The notes under the pieces: model-generated
Databases searched by the model: none
Seen by the model: only the letters and a program-made list of their open reading frames with translations
What the model was told of the DNA's origin: nothing
Translations under genes and position numbers: made by a program
Part shown: piece by piece, positions 1 to 5,576 of the stretch
Layout of the letters: every line of letters begins with the position of its first letter
Position numbering within the stretch: position 1 is the first letter of the stretch
Origin: Roseburia sp.
GTDB taxonomy: Bacteria; Bacillota; Clostridia; Lachnospirales; Lachnospiraceae
DNA: 12,891 nucleotides
NCBI GenBank assembly: GCA_017621905.1
Contig: JAGASC010000187.1
Location: 1 to 12,891, forward strand
Direction of reading: 5' to 3'

Positions 1-174
1 CGCAGCCTTTACGGTTGCCAGTGTGATTTCTGCGACTTTCACGGTGGCGGACTTAGCAGCTGCCCATGCCCGGCGCAGGCACTCTGAAAATGATAAAGGA
101 GATAAAAAGCTTTTAAACTTGCGGTATGTGTTCCATGCAGTTCTCATGATTGCTGACAGATCGTATTTTTTCAT
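1..174 (-). CDS. Hypothetical small protein, truncated at window edge
   Basis: Minus-strand reading frame starting with ATG at 174, open for 58 codons to the window edge, so its C-terminus is unseen. The start follows a GGAGG-type ribosome binding site (ACGGAGGAA on the minus strand) and a near-consensus promoter. The product begins MKKYDLSAIMRTAW and continues with alternating aromatic, basic and Ala-rich segments (FKSFLSPLSFSECLRRAW, AAAKSATVKVAEITL). No enzymatic motif is visible. Short proteins with this kind of N-terminus recur in clostridial mobile elements, but I do not know their function. It is divergent from the regulator at 335-544 and shares its operator region, so it is probably controlled by that regulator (inference). 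Confidence 0.7.
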   Translation of the reverse strand, partial: MKKYDLSAIMRTAWNTYRKFKSFLSPLSFSECLRRAWAAAKSATVKVAEITLATVKAA

Positions 175-207
175 TTTGATTTCCTCCGTTCCTTAACTTC
201 TGACTAC

Positions 208-236
208 ATTATACACTCAAAATAGGTGTATATCAA
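208..236 (-). promoter_or_regulatory. Sigma-A promoter for the leftward gene
   Basis: On the minus strand a -35 box TTGATA (231-236) is separated by exactly 17 bases from a perfect -10 box TATAAT (208-213), about 35 bases upstream of the ATG at 174. The leftmost palindrome of the operator series lies between and over these boxes, so a bound regulator should block the promoter. Confidence 0.75.
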
Positions 237-299
237 TTGGAATATACACTAAAAATAAGTGTATGTATTTGTGCAATATGTACACTTGTAACAAGTGCA
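212..299. promoter_or_regulatory. Three matching palindromic operators (TACACT-N7-AGTGTA)
   Basis: Three 19-bp palindromes share the form TACACT-N7-RGTGYA at 212-230, 245-263 and 281-299, with centres at 221, 254 and 290. The middle copy has perfect hexamer arms and the outer two each differ at one arm position. The first overlaps the leftward promoter and the third overlaps the -35 box of the rightward promoter. The layout resembles a lambda-type three-site operator between divergent promoters. The likely ligand is the HTH protein at 335-544 (inference). Confidence 0.75.
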
Positions 300-314
300 C
301 AATGCTGGTACAAT
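286..314 (+). promoter_or_regulatory. Sigma-A promoter for the small HTH gene
   Basis: A -35 box TTGTAA (286-291) and a -10 box TACAAT (309-314) are separated by 17 bases and lie 20 bases upstream of the ATG at 335. The third palindrome covers the -35 box, consistent with autorepression. Confidence 0.65.
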
Positions 315-334
315 TCATATAAAGGAGGATTGTC

Positions 335-544
335 ATGCTTTATTATAAAATTGACGTGTTGGATGCGCTGAAGCAAGCGGGATATACAACATATAGAATC
401 AGAAAAGAGAAGATAATCGGAGAGGCGCAGTTAAGTAAGATACGCGCCGGAGAAATCGTCAGTAAGGAGACGATAAATACTATATGTGAGTTATTGGGGG
501 CACAGCCAGGGGATTTCCTGGGATATAGAAATGATAATGAATAA
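335..544 (+). CDS. Small Cro/CI-type helix-turn-helix regulator
   Basis: A 69-residue protein that is almost entirely one DNA-binding domain. Residues about 5-62 fit the Cro/C1-type (HTH_26-like) fold: a first helix DVLDALKQAGY, a turn and recognition region around EAQLSKIRAGEIVS, then a helix ETINTICELLGAQPGDFL typical of the C-terminal part of this domain. The ATG follows AAAGGAGGA by 8 bases. There is no sensor or peptidase domain, so it probably acts as an autoregulated dimer, and the three palindromes just upstream are its obvious target sites. A bidirectional terminator follows its stop. It is a third HTH regulator distinct from the CI/Cro pair near 5000, and may belong to the other end of the phage or to a neighbouring element. 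Confidence 0.8.
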   Translation: MLYYKIDVLDALKQAGYTTYRIRKEKIIGEAQLSKIRAGEIVSKETINTICELLGAQPGDFLGYRNDNE

Positions 545-546
545 AC

Positions 547-584
547 AAAAAGCTGGATCAGATCATAAGTCTGTCCAGCTTTTT
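547..584. terminator. Bidirectional intrinsic terminator
   Basis: Perfect 11-bp inverted repeat AAAAAGCTGGA / TCCAGCTTTTT with a 16-base loop between the HTH gene (+) and the minus-strand gene ending at 588. The A-run and T-run make it a terminator in both directions, serving two convergent genes. Confidence 0.85.
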
Positions 585-587
585 GCA

Positions 588-737
588 TTAATCCTCTTTC
601 GGCGCCAGCGCCTTAGCGTAGGCAGCCATCCGTTTGTTTGACTCTTCGACGCGCTTATCCGCGTCCTCCTGCTCGACCTGGATCGGCTCCGCGGCCAGGT
701 CCTTGTCAATTACCGTTTTGTCTTTGTCCTTATCCAT
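588..737 (-). CDS. Highly charged 49-residue hypothetical protein
   Basis: ATG at 737 on the minus strand lies 6 bases after a strong GGAGGTG ribosome binding site, which decides this start over an upstream in-frame ATG at 818. The product is rich in Lys, Asp and Glu (start MDKDKDKTVIDKD, middle VEQEDADKRVEESNKR, end AYAKALAPKED) and is probably a helical or partly disordered polypeptide. No motif or family is recognised. It shares the leftward direction with the gene at 806-1039 and ends at the bidirectional terminator, so the two are likely one transcript. Function unknown. Confidence 0.6.
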   Translation of the reverse strand: MDKDKDKTVIDKDLAAEPIQVEQEDADKRVEESNKRMAAYAKALAPKED

Positions 738-805
738 AAGACACCTCCGTACATGTATTATATGGATAATTTTAGCATCTGCAGCCCGCTGTGTAAAGTA
801 CCTGA

Positions 806-1039
806 TCAGTGATCCCACCAGCGGTTTTGCCGTTTTTGCGGCGGCTCCGGCGGCGGCAACGCTGCCTTAGCGGTGTCCTCCGACGGGTATAAGCGATTCT
901 CCCGCAGGCGGATCCCGGCCTCTTTATCTGCAAAGCGCACCACATAAAATCCGCCGGCATAGCTCTTGACGATCACCTGGCGGATCCGGTGGTTGTTTTC
1001 TATTATATATGCGGTTTCTCCTGCTTTAAATTTTGACAT
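806..1039 (-). CDS. Small SH3-like hypothetical protein
   Basis: A 77-residue protein starting at ATG 1039. Residues 1-50 (MSKFKAGETAYIIENNHRIRQ, VIVKSYAGGFYVVRF, IRLRENRLYPSEDTA) alternate short beta strands and turns like a small barrel, a pattern common in uncharacterised proteins of Firmicute phages and plasmids. The C-terminal 20 residues are Pro-, Gln- and Arg-rich and look unstructured. The upstream region has only a weak ribosome binding site (GGGG about 9 bases before the ATG). It is the last gene before the attachment region and is read away from it. No enzymatic residues are evident and no function can be assigned. Confidence 0.65.
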   Translation of the reverse strand: MSKFKAGETAYIIENNHRIRQVIVKSYAGGFYVVRFADKEAGIRLRENRLYPSEDTAKAALPPPEPPQKRQNRWWDH

Positions 1040-1101
1040 AATATCGGCCCCATTATTACCATGATGATAACATTATGCCACAAAAATCAAAAATAATTTG
1101 T

Positions 1102-1123
1102 GTCGTCAAACGGAGTCGTCAAA
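1102..1123 (+). repeat. Left-arm GTCGTCAAA repeats (2 copies)
   Basis: Two exact copies of GTCGTCAAA at 1102-1110 and 1115-1123, 13 bases apart. They match the cluster on the other side of the tRNA fragment (1318-1386) in sequence and orientation. Interpreted as integrase arm-binding sites on the P arm. Confidence 0.7.
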
Positions 1124-1168
1124 GTGTCTGAAAGCCTTGATTTTATTAGACAAAACGGGCATGGCCGC

Positions 1169-1215
1169 CTTGACTTTTAATCAAGTTGTCCGGGGTTCGA
1201 GTCCCCGGTGTCTCA
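1169..1215 (+). pseudogene. 3' half of tRNA-Lys (UUU), probable att core
   Basis: Bases 1169-1185 form an anticodon arm: stem CTTGA / TCAAG around the 7-base loop CTTTTAA, giving anticodon TTT (Lys). They are followed by a 5-base variable loop, a perfect T arm (CGGGG, TTCGAGT, CCCCG at 1191-1207), the 3' acceptor strand GTGTCTC and discriminator A1215. No CCA is encoded. The bases before 1169 do not form a D arm, and no GAGACAC acceptor partner is present, so this is a partial gene. Phages that use tRNA genes carry such a 3' segment so that insertion restores the host gene. Confidence 0.8.
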
Positions 1216-1226
1216 TGAGTGAAAGA

Positions 1227-1268
1227 GGCCTGCAAACCCTTATAAAATATAGGGTTGCGGGCCTTTTT
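1227..1268 (+). terminator. Intrinsic terminator after the tRNA fragment
   Basis: A strong hairpin pairs GGCCTGCAAACCCT (1227-1240) with AGGGTTGCGGGCC (1251-1263), with one bulge and one G-U pair and an A/T-rich 10-base loop, then TTTTT. In an integrated state it would terminate the restored tRNA-Lys transcript. It may also stop leftward read-through from the integrase gene. Confidence 0.8.
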
Positions 1269-1317
1269 GTTATATAGAGATATGTGCCATTTGCGGCCGG
1301 GATACCCAAAAATTTGA

Positions 1318-1386
1318 GTCGTCAGAGAGTCGTCAAACATATTTTTGGGGTGGTGAGTCGTCAAAAAGTCGTCAAAAGTCGTCAGG
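1318..1386 (+). repeat. Right-arm GTCGTCA repeats (5 copies)
   Basis: Copies at 1318-1326 (GTCGTCAGA), 1329-1337, 1357-1365, 1368-1376 (all GTCGTCAAA) and 1378-1386 (GTCGTCAGG). Spacings between neighbours are 11, 28, 11 and 10 bases, so they fall in two closely packed groups near one helical turn apart. Interpreted as P'-arm binding sites for the adjacent integrase. Confidence 0.7.
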
Positions 1387-1388
1387 TA

Positions 1389-2525
1389 TCACAGCACGAT
1401 TTCCGCATCCAGACGGTCCACAGTGTTTTCCCTCTCCTCCTGCAGGTGGGCGTATACCTCTCGGATCATCTTACCGTCTGCATGACCCATCAGCTCCACG
1501 GCCTTGAGCTCCGACACGCCGCTGTAGTAGAGCATGGTCGCGTAGTTATGCCTAAATATGTGCCCGGTTAATCCCTGGATCGGCTCCGGGTCGTCATCGG
1601 TGGCCACAGCTGCATTCAGCTGCCGCAGGATACGCGCCCACATTTTATCGTAACTGCTTTTGCTTATATATCCACCGTCTCGCATTGTAAAGAGCGGTTT
1701 ATCCACCTTTTTATCCTTGCCGGTGATCAGTTTTGTGTAAAACTGTATATGACCATATACTGATTTGGGGATAGGTACCTCACGCATACCATTATCAGTT
1801 TTGGTATTATGCTTCAGCAGCGGGGTGTTGCCATCAAATACGATCTTATGCTGGACAATCACCTTGCGTTTGTTTAGGTCTATGTCTGACGTGTGTAGGG
1901 CAATGGCCTCCTCGCGTCGCAGCCCGCAGCCGAATATTATGTAGACATATGCTCTGTCGCTGTTTGACAATGCTGCCTTGGGGATCGCCTTTTTCTCAAG
2001 ATCGGTAAGGGGGCGCTTCTTTTTACGCGGACCGGTGGACGGCATCTCAATGTCATCGCAGATGCCAGATCCATGCGGCAGCAACTTGTCCTGTTCCGCA
2101 CGTTTGACGATCTGTCGCATGGTCATGAGGATCTGCTGGCAGGTACGCGGTCTGTCTGATCTGTCATTGATCATCCCTTGTACATCGCCATGAGTGAGGT
2201 CCTTGAGCTCCATATTGCCGATTTCCGGCACGATATGCTTATCTATGATATTTTTATACATGGCACGCGTATTAAGCTCTCTGGCGGCCTTATACGTTGT
2301 TAGCCAGCGTTGTGCATAATCTGCGACAGTGTCTTTTGACGGCCGGACGTATGAGCGGCTCTTTATGGCAGCCCGCAGATCGTCAACTTTTTTCTCCAGC
2401 TCCAGGCTGGTCTGGCCATATAAAGTAATCCGGTTGCGCTGGCCGTCTGGCTTGTAGGTGCCGTCCCAGACCTTTGCTTCATATCGTCCATCAGGGCGCG
2501 GCTTATATCTGTTTCTGCGCGGCAT
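1389..2525 (-). CDS. int: Tyrosine recombinase, phage integrase
   Basis: Site-specific recombinase that would join attP to a host tRNA-Lys gene and, with an excisionase, reverse the reaction. The 378-residue product starts at ATG 2525, placed by AAAGGAGGATGATATC upstream; the frame stays open further upstream but without a better start. Residues about 5-60 resemble the AP2-like arm-binding domain (GRYEAKVWDGTY, RITLYGQTSLE). Residues 65-150 are the SAM-like core-binding domain. Residues 170-370 are the catalytic domain with Arg203 (GCGLRREEA), Lys242, His322-x-x-Arg325 (HIFRHNYATML), His348 (LMGHAD) and nucleophile Tyr358 (REVYAHL). All six catalytic positions are present, so it should be active. 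It is the last gene of the leftward lysogeny module and abuts the right arm of the attachment site. Confidence 0.95.
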   Translation of the reverse strand: MPRRNRYKPRPDGRYEAKVWDGTYKPDGQRNRITLYGQTSLELEKKVDDLRAAIKSRSYVRPSKDTVADYAQRWLTTYKAARELNTRAMYKNIIDKHIVPEIGNMELKDLTHGDVQGMINDRSDRPRTCQQILMTMRQIVKRAEQDKLLPHGSGICDDIEMPSTGPRKKKRPLTDLEKKAIPKAALSNSDRAYVYIIFGCGLRREEAIALHTSDIDLNKRKVIVQHKIVFDGNTPLLKHNTKTDNGMREVPIPKSVYGHIQFYTKLITGKDKKVDKPLFTMRDGGYISKSSYDKMWARILRQLNAAVATDDDPEPIQGLTGHIFRHNYATMLYYSGVSELKAVELMGHADGKMIREVYAHLQEERENTVDRLDAEIVL

Positions 2526-2553
2526 GATATCATCCTCCTTTAAATTTGGGCAT

Positions 2554-2581
2554 AAAAAATACACCCATTGACCGGGTGCAT
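2554..2581 (-). terminator. Intrinsic terminator/attenuator in the int leader
   Basis: On the minus strand ATGCACCC pairs with GGGTGTAT (8 bp with one G-U) around a 7-base loop, followed immediately by TTTTTT. It lies only about 28 bases upstream of the int ATG, leaving no room for a promoter in between, so int transcription must pass through it. It could act as an attenuator (inference). Confidence 0.7.
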
Positions 2582-2588
2582 CCAGGAT

Positions 2589-2621
2589 GATATAATACAG
2601 GTGTCTAGGATGTATTATATC
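2589..2621. repeat. 11-bp perfect inverted repeat upstream of int
   Basis: GATATAATACA (2589-2599) and TGTATTATATC (2611-2621) are perfect inverted copies with an 11-base spacer. The right arm contains, on the minus strand, a TATAAT box. It could be an operator over an int promoter or an RNA hairpin upstream of the leader terminator. Confidence 0.6.
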
Positions 2622-2640
2622 GTCAGGAGCCCCCTGACAA
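2614..2640 (-). promoter_or_regulatory. Possible int promoter
   Basis: On the minus strand TTGTCA (2635-2640) precedes TATAAT (2614-2619) with a 15-base spacer, which is shorter than ideal. A small hairpin GTCAGG / CCTGAC (2622-2638) fills the spacer. Its position between the upstream gene and the leader terminator fits a dedicated, regulated int promoter. Low confidence because of spacing. Confidence 0.35.
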
Positions 2641-2653
2641 CAGTTTTGCAAAG

Positions 2654-2685
2654 CCGTTCGGTGCTGGTAACACCGGGCGGTTTTT
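2654..2685. terminator. Hairpin terminator after the GIY-YIG gene
   Basis: CCGTTCGGTG (2654-2663) pairs with CACCGGGCGG (2671-2680) through two T-G wobbles, followed on the plus strand by TTTTT (2681-2685). On the minus strand only CTTTGC follows, so it is strong rightward and weak leftward. It lies directly after the stop codon at 2688. Confidence 0.55.
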
Positions 2686-2687
2686 GT

Positions 2688-4052
2688 TTATGCTATTTCA
2701 GATTGTATAATTGACAATGTTTGCCTATATTCTGTGGCTACAGGTATTTTTGTGAAGGTTACTGTGTTATTGAAATTTTCTTTAACAACTTTCTCAATTT
2801 CATCAATAGAAACATTAAAGAATTCCTTTTTTAAATTGACTCTGTTTACACTTTGTTTTTCAAAATGCTTATGTAGTGTGTTTTCCAATTCTGGAGCATT
2901 ATCTGAAAATATCATTGCATGGACATCGAATTCAAAAGGAACAGAAGCACTACTTAATTCTTTGATTCTATCCATAGGCTCTAACCGCCTTGTCATACCA
3001 ATTTTGTATATATTCTCTCCAAATGAACCAATATTTGAGATTATATAAACAAAACCGGCGCGGGCATTCGCTTCTCTTTCTAATACTGTTTCTTTTTCGG
3101 ATTCAAGCTCCTTGAGCTTTTCTTCCAATTCTTTGATTTTATCTACATACAGCTGCTTTTCGATGTCATTTTGAGCTTTTTGTAAATATGACATAAGTTT
3201 ATTTACTTCGTTATGAAATTGCGTTTGATCTTTCTCTATCTTAGATTTTTGTTTTTCTATTTCTCGCCTTACTTTTTCTTCCTCAATCATTTGCTCCTTG
3301 ATAGCACGCTGCTGTTCTCTTTCCTGCTCTTTTTTGAGCTCATATGTATAAACTAAGTTGAGTTCCTCCAATTTGTATTCCAAAACTTTTTTTGATAACT
3401 GTACCCCATCAACTGCAAATATCTTATTGAGGGACTCATAACATTTAGTGATCTTATTTCGCATTGTATCAATATTTTTAGTGGAGATATTCAGTATAAC
3501 GTTATCACATTCAGCATTTAAACAACGTATTATTTGTTTGACGTTATTATTAATTTCTGTCTTTGATCCATCAGAGGTGATAATAACATACTCATTACTT
3601 TTGATTAACTCTTGTTCATCGTTCTTAAGCAATGTGAGCTTATTCCTACACTCTTCTGATGTTACTCCATCATAATCAGAAAGCTGATAATGATTAATAG
3701 CTGTTTGCTCTGAAAGTACCCGTTCCTCTTCACGCAATTGATCTATTTGTATTGCCAATGATTTTTTTAAAGAGTTAAATTCTTTTTCGTTCATTTCCTT
3801 AAGGGTGCAGTAGTCACTTTGCAAGGCGGCGCGTTTTTCCTCGTATTCCTTTTCCGTTTCAGCAGCAGCTTTCTTGAGCGACGACACACGATTCTCTAAT
3901 CCGTCAATGTCTCCATAGACTTTTTCGAGCTTCTTGTTTTCCATAGACTGCATTATCAACAGAACTAATGCGATGATTGCTGGAACAATAAGCATCCAAA
4001 GGGCGGCCATTATGCAAATGAACCATGTTTGCAGATACCATTTTTCCTTCAT
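2688..4052 (-). CDS. Membrane-anchored DUF4041 / GIY-YIG (T5orf172) protein
   Basis: A 454-residue protein, start ATG 4052 after AAAGGAGAAAAGT. Residues 8-34 are a strong transmembrane helix (WFICIMAALWMLIVPAIIAL). Residues 40-115 are a charged coiled coil. Residues about 120-265 fit DUF4041 (RCLNAECDNVILNISTKN, LEYKLEELNLVYTYE). A second long coiled coil runs to 328. Residues 332-425 form a MUG113/T5orf172-type GIY-YIG domain (VYIISN 335-340, IYKIGMTRR 348-356, ELENTLHKHF 388-397, KKEFFNVS). DUF4041 plus T5orf172 fusions are common in prophages with no settled function; the fold suggests a nuclease. Here it sits between int and the CI/ImmA genes, where superinfection-exclusion and lysogenic-conversion genes are usual, and its AT-rich composition differs from int. 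A role in cleaving incoming DNA at the membrane is inference. Confidence 0.85.
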   Translation of the reverse strand: MKEKWYLQTWFICIMAALWMLIVPAIIALVLLIMQSMENKKLEKVYGDIDGLENRVSSLKKAAAETEKEYEEKRAALQSDYCTLKEMNEKEFNSLKKSLAIQIDQLREEERVLSEQTAINHYQLSDYDGVTSEECRNKLTLLKNDEQELIKSNEYVIITSDGSKTEINNNVKQIIRCLNAECDNVILNISTKNIDTMRNKITKCYESLNKIFAVDGVQLSKKVLEYKLEELNLVYTYELKKEQEREQQRAIKEQMIEEEKVRREIEKQKSKIEKDQTQFHNEVNKLMSYLQKAQNDIEKQLYVDKIKELEEKLKELESEKETVLEREANARAGFVYIISNIGSFGENIYKIGMTRRLEPMDRIKELSSASVPFEFDVHAMIFSDNAPELENTLHKHFEKQSVNRVNLKKEFFNVSIDEIEKVVKENFNNTVTFTKIPVATEYRQTLSIIQSEIA

Positions 4053-4106
4053 ACTTTTCTCCTTTTGGTATTTATATTGTGTTTCCCCTTAGCCTGAATA
4101 TTTTAT

Positions 4107-4544
4107 TTATCTACCATCAAAATCCTTGAGACGTAAATCAATCAATCGTTTCTCATACCCTAAAATATGAGAAACTTGTTCTGCTGTGTACGAGTGGTAT
4201 TCTAATAATTTTACATCTTCTACAAGTAAATCCATAGCAAATGTATCCGCTTCAATTTCGTATTTGTTTGTGTTAAATCCGGTTCGAGTGTCCATAAAAA
4301 TAAAATTAGACTTTTTATGTAAAAACATATGACCCAGCTCGTGTGCACATTCAAAAGCCTTTTCATGCGATGATAAATTCTCATCTATGTAGATAATGTT
4401 ATTTCGCTGAAAGTATTGGAAGAACGCTCTGGTGTCGGTAAGTGGTACAAATAGAAGTATCACATTGAGACCACGTACAATTTCGAAAGGATCTCTACTT
4501 TGATGTTTGCGCACTATACTATCAGCAAACCTTTTAATATCCAT
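4107..4544 (-). CDS. ImmA/IrrE-family metallopeptidase (anti-repressor protease)
   Basis: A 145-residue zinc metalloprotease of the ImmA/IrrE family, which in ICEBs1 and related phages cleaves the HTH repressor to release lysogeny. The catalytic helix HELGH is at residues 68-72 (AFECAHELGHMFLH) and the third-ligand region EADTFAMDLL is at 98-107. The N-terminal part (IVRKHQSRDPFEIVRGL, FFQYFQRNNIIYIDENL) matches the family fold. Length is usual for the phage form. ATG 4544 is chosen because it lies 4 bases after the stop of the CI gene with AAGGA upstream; the frame is open further upstream but overlaps cI. Tight linkage to the repressor means translational coupling and a shared promoter. Confidence 0.9.
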   Translation of the reverse strand: MDIKRFADSIVRKHQSRDPFEIVRGLNVILLFVPLTDTRAFFQYFQRNNIIYIDENLSSHEKAFECAHELGHMFLHKKSNFIFMDTRTGFNTNKYEIEADTFAMDLLVEDVKLLEYHSYTAEQVSHILGYEKRLIDLRLKDFDGR

Positions 4545-4548
4545 AATA

Positions 4549-4971
4549 TCAGTCCTTTTTGTACTTTTTTGGAGTGTACTTCTCCTTGTTTTTTTCCTTA
4601 GCCATCTCCATTCCAATTTTCATTGCTGACAATATAGAATCAATGGCCTCTGGACTTGCTGGTTTTCCGTCAAACATAAGTCCCTCTTGTGATAGAAGAC
4701 GTTCCTTAGTTTGATCAAGAATTTTTTCTATGTCGCGTTCATCCTTATGGGTAAGTGTGTGAATATTTATATTTTGCTGTTCACTTCCTGTGGCTAAGTA
4801 ATCCAATGTTACACCAAAATAGTCAGCTATCTTTTGCATCTTATCTGCTTTGGGAGTGTATCTACCTGCTTTCCAATTGCTGATTGTTGCAGTCGTTAGT
4901 CCCGTTTCTTTGCATACGCGATAAGGCGTAACGCCATGTTCCTGACAAAGTCGTTCGAAAATCTCATACAT
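4549..4971 (-). CDS. CI-type phage repressor (HTH, lacks peptidase domain)
   Basis: A 140-residue repressor. Residues 6-60 are a Cro/C1 HTH domain (TPYRVCKETGLTTATISNWKA then KMQKIADYFGVTLDYL). The remaining 80 residues are charged and helical with no S24 LexA-like self-cleavage domain, which fits a repressor inactivated by the downstream ImmA-type protease instead of by RecA-stimulated autocleavage. The ATG at 4971 follows GAGGTG by 4 bases. Its recognition region is almost the same as that of the divergent Cro protein (TATISNWKAGRYTPK against TATLTNWKYGRYCPK), so both likely bind the same sites in 4972-5172. It heads the leftward cI-immA unit and should maintain its own expression and repress cro. 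Confidence 0.9.
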   Translation of the reverse strand: MYEIFERLCQEHGVTPYRVCKETGLTTATISNWKAGRYTPKADKMQKIADYFGVTLDYLATGSEQQNINIHTLTHKDERDIEKILDQTKERLLSQEGLMFDGKPASPEAIDSILSAMKIGMEMAKEKNKEKYTPKKYKKD

Positions 4972-5172
4972 ATAGCACCTCTTAAATTAAGTTTGAAAAA
5001 TAAGCTAAATAATATTGACAAACTTTGAAATCAATGCTATTATATGAATATAGCTTTGAAATAAAAGCCCATCAAACAAATTAGCTAAGGTTCCTCTTGT
5101 AACTTTGATTGACACCATTATTATATTAGAAATCTTAGCTAATGTCAATAGAATTTATGGAGGTGAAATGGA
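4972..5172. promoter_or_regulatory. CI/Cro divergent operator-promoter region
   Basis: The 201-bp AT-rich interval between divergent cI and cro holds repeated core sequences: TTAGCTAA at 5081-5088 and 5135-5142, TAAGCTAA at 5001-5008, and CTTTGA(AAT) at 5023-5031, 5054-5062 and 5103-5108. The self-complementary TTAGCTAA copies are the best candidates for CI and Cro operators. For the rightward promoter, TTGTAA (5097-5102) or TTGACA (5109-5114) are possible -35 boxes and TATATT (5122-5127) a possible -10, but spacing is not ideal for either. No leftward promoter stands out; TATAAT on the minus strand at about 5040-5045 lacks a good -35. Confidence 0.65.
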
Positions 5173-5379
5173 TTGTATCAAAAATATGCAGATTTAAGGA
5201 ACAATGCAGGGGTTACCGATTACGAAGTAGCAAAACAAACAGGGGTTTCAACAGCAACCTTAACAAACTGGAAATACGGAAGGTATTGCCCTAAGCTCGA
5301 TAAGCTTTTACTGTTGGCAAGGTATTTTGGTGTTTCGGTAGAGTATTTTGCAGAGGATGATCTGGAAAAAGAGAGGTGA
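5173..5379 (+). CDS. Cro-like HTH regulator (TTG start)
   Basis: A 68-residue protein, nearly all one Cro/C1-type HTH domain (residues 5-62): TDYEVAKQTGVSTATLTNWK is helices 2-3, and LLLLARYFGVSVEYFAEDD closes the domain. The start is TTG at 5173, 7 bases after GGAGGTG; the only nearby ATG (5168) is out of frame and stops after nine codons. The weak start would hold Cro low. It is the first rightward gene opposite cI and its recognition helix nearly copies that of CI, so it probably competes for the same operators and commits the phage to lytic growth. Its stop overlaps the ribosome binding site of the next gene. Confidence 0.85.
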   Translation: MYQKYADLRNNAGVTDYEVAKQTGVSTATLTNWKYGRYCPKLDKLLLLARYFGVSVEYFAEDDLEKER

Positions 5380-5384
5380 CCATT

Positions 5385-5576
5385 GTGGAGAAGAAATATT
5401 ACACCACAACAGAACTCAAACAGCTGGGATTTAGCGATCACGAGCTTGACTGTGCCCGGCATGTCCCCGGCCAGACATATGCCACCCAGCGTATAAGGGG
5501 CGGACGGTGGTACTGGGATCTGGAAAAGTACGAGGCGGCGCGGATCCGGCAGACCAGGAAATCGAGGCCAGCATGA
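5385..5576 (+). CDS. Small DNA-binding protein, possible excisionase
   Basis: A 63-residue protein with GTG start at 5385, chosen because AGAGGTG ends 6 bases upstream; an in-frame GTG at 5376 would overlap that site. The sequence (YYTTTELKQLGFSDHELDCAR, TQRIRGGRWYWDLEKYEAARIR) looks like a small winged-helix of the MerR/excisionase type: an initial strand, helix-turn-helix, then an aromatic wing and a helix with basic tail. Excisionases (Xis) of this size direct integrase to excise, and the place right after cro is common for them. The fold is inferred from pattern, and a plain early transcription regulator is also possible. The stop overlaps the next start by ATGA. Confidence 0.5.
   Translation: MEKKYYTTTELKQLGFSDHELDCARHVPGQTYATQRIRGGRWYWDLEKYEAARIRQTRKSRPA

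Larger units (their letters stand above)
1102..1386. other. Probable phage attachment site (attP) with both arms
   Basis: This gene-free stretch (1040-1388) holds a tRNA-Lys 3' half as probable core, a hairpin terminator just beyond it, and direct repeats of GTCGTCA on both sides: two at 1102-1123 and five at 1318-1386. The integrase gene ends at 1389, directly against the right arm. Tyrosine integrases of the arm-binding type recognise such short direct repeats on P and P' arms, and after integration the two arms are separated into attL and attR. Finding both together indicates an uninterrupted attP (circular phage genome, excised form or tandem junction). The exact crossover is not determinable from the window. 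Confidence 0.7.

Noticed and set aside
1040..1100. A host core gene or regulatory RNA left of the attachment site
   Set aside because: No coding frame, promoter or stable structure is visible in this short AT-rich stretch.
1100..1215. A complete tRNA-Lys gene
   Set aside because: Only the anticodon arm, variable loop, T arm and 3' acceptor strand are present. Bases before 1169 give no D arm and no strand complementary to the acceptor GTGTCTC.
2688..4052. Homing endonuclease for the GIY-YIG gene
   Set aside because: The gene interrupts no intron or coding sequence, and its transmembrane helix, coiled coils and DUF4041 part do not fit typical GIY-YIG homing enzymes.
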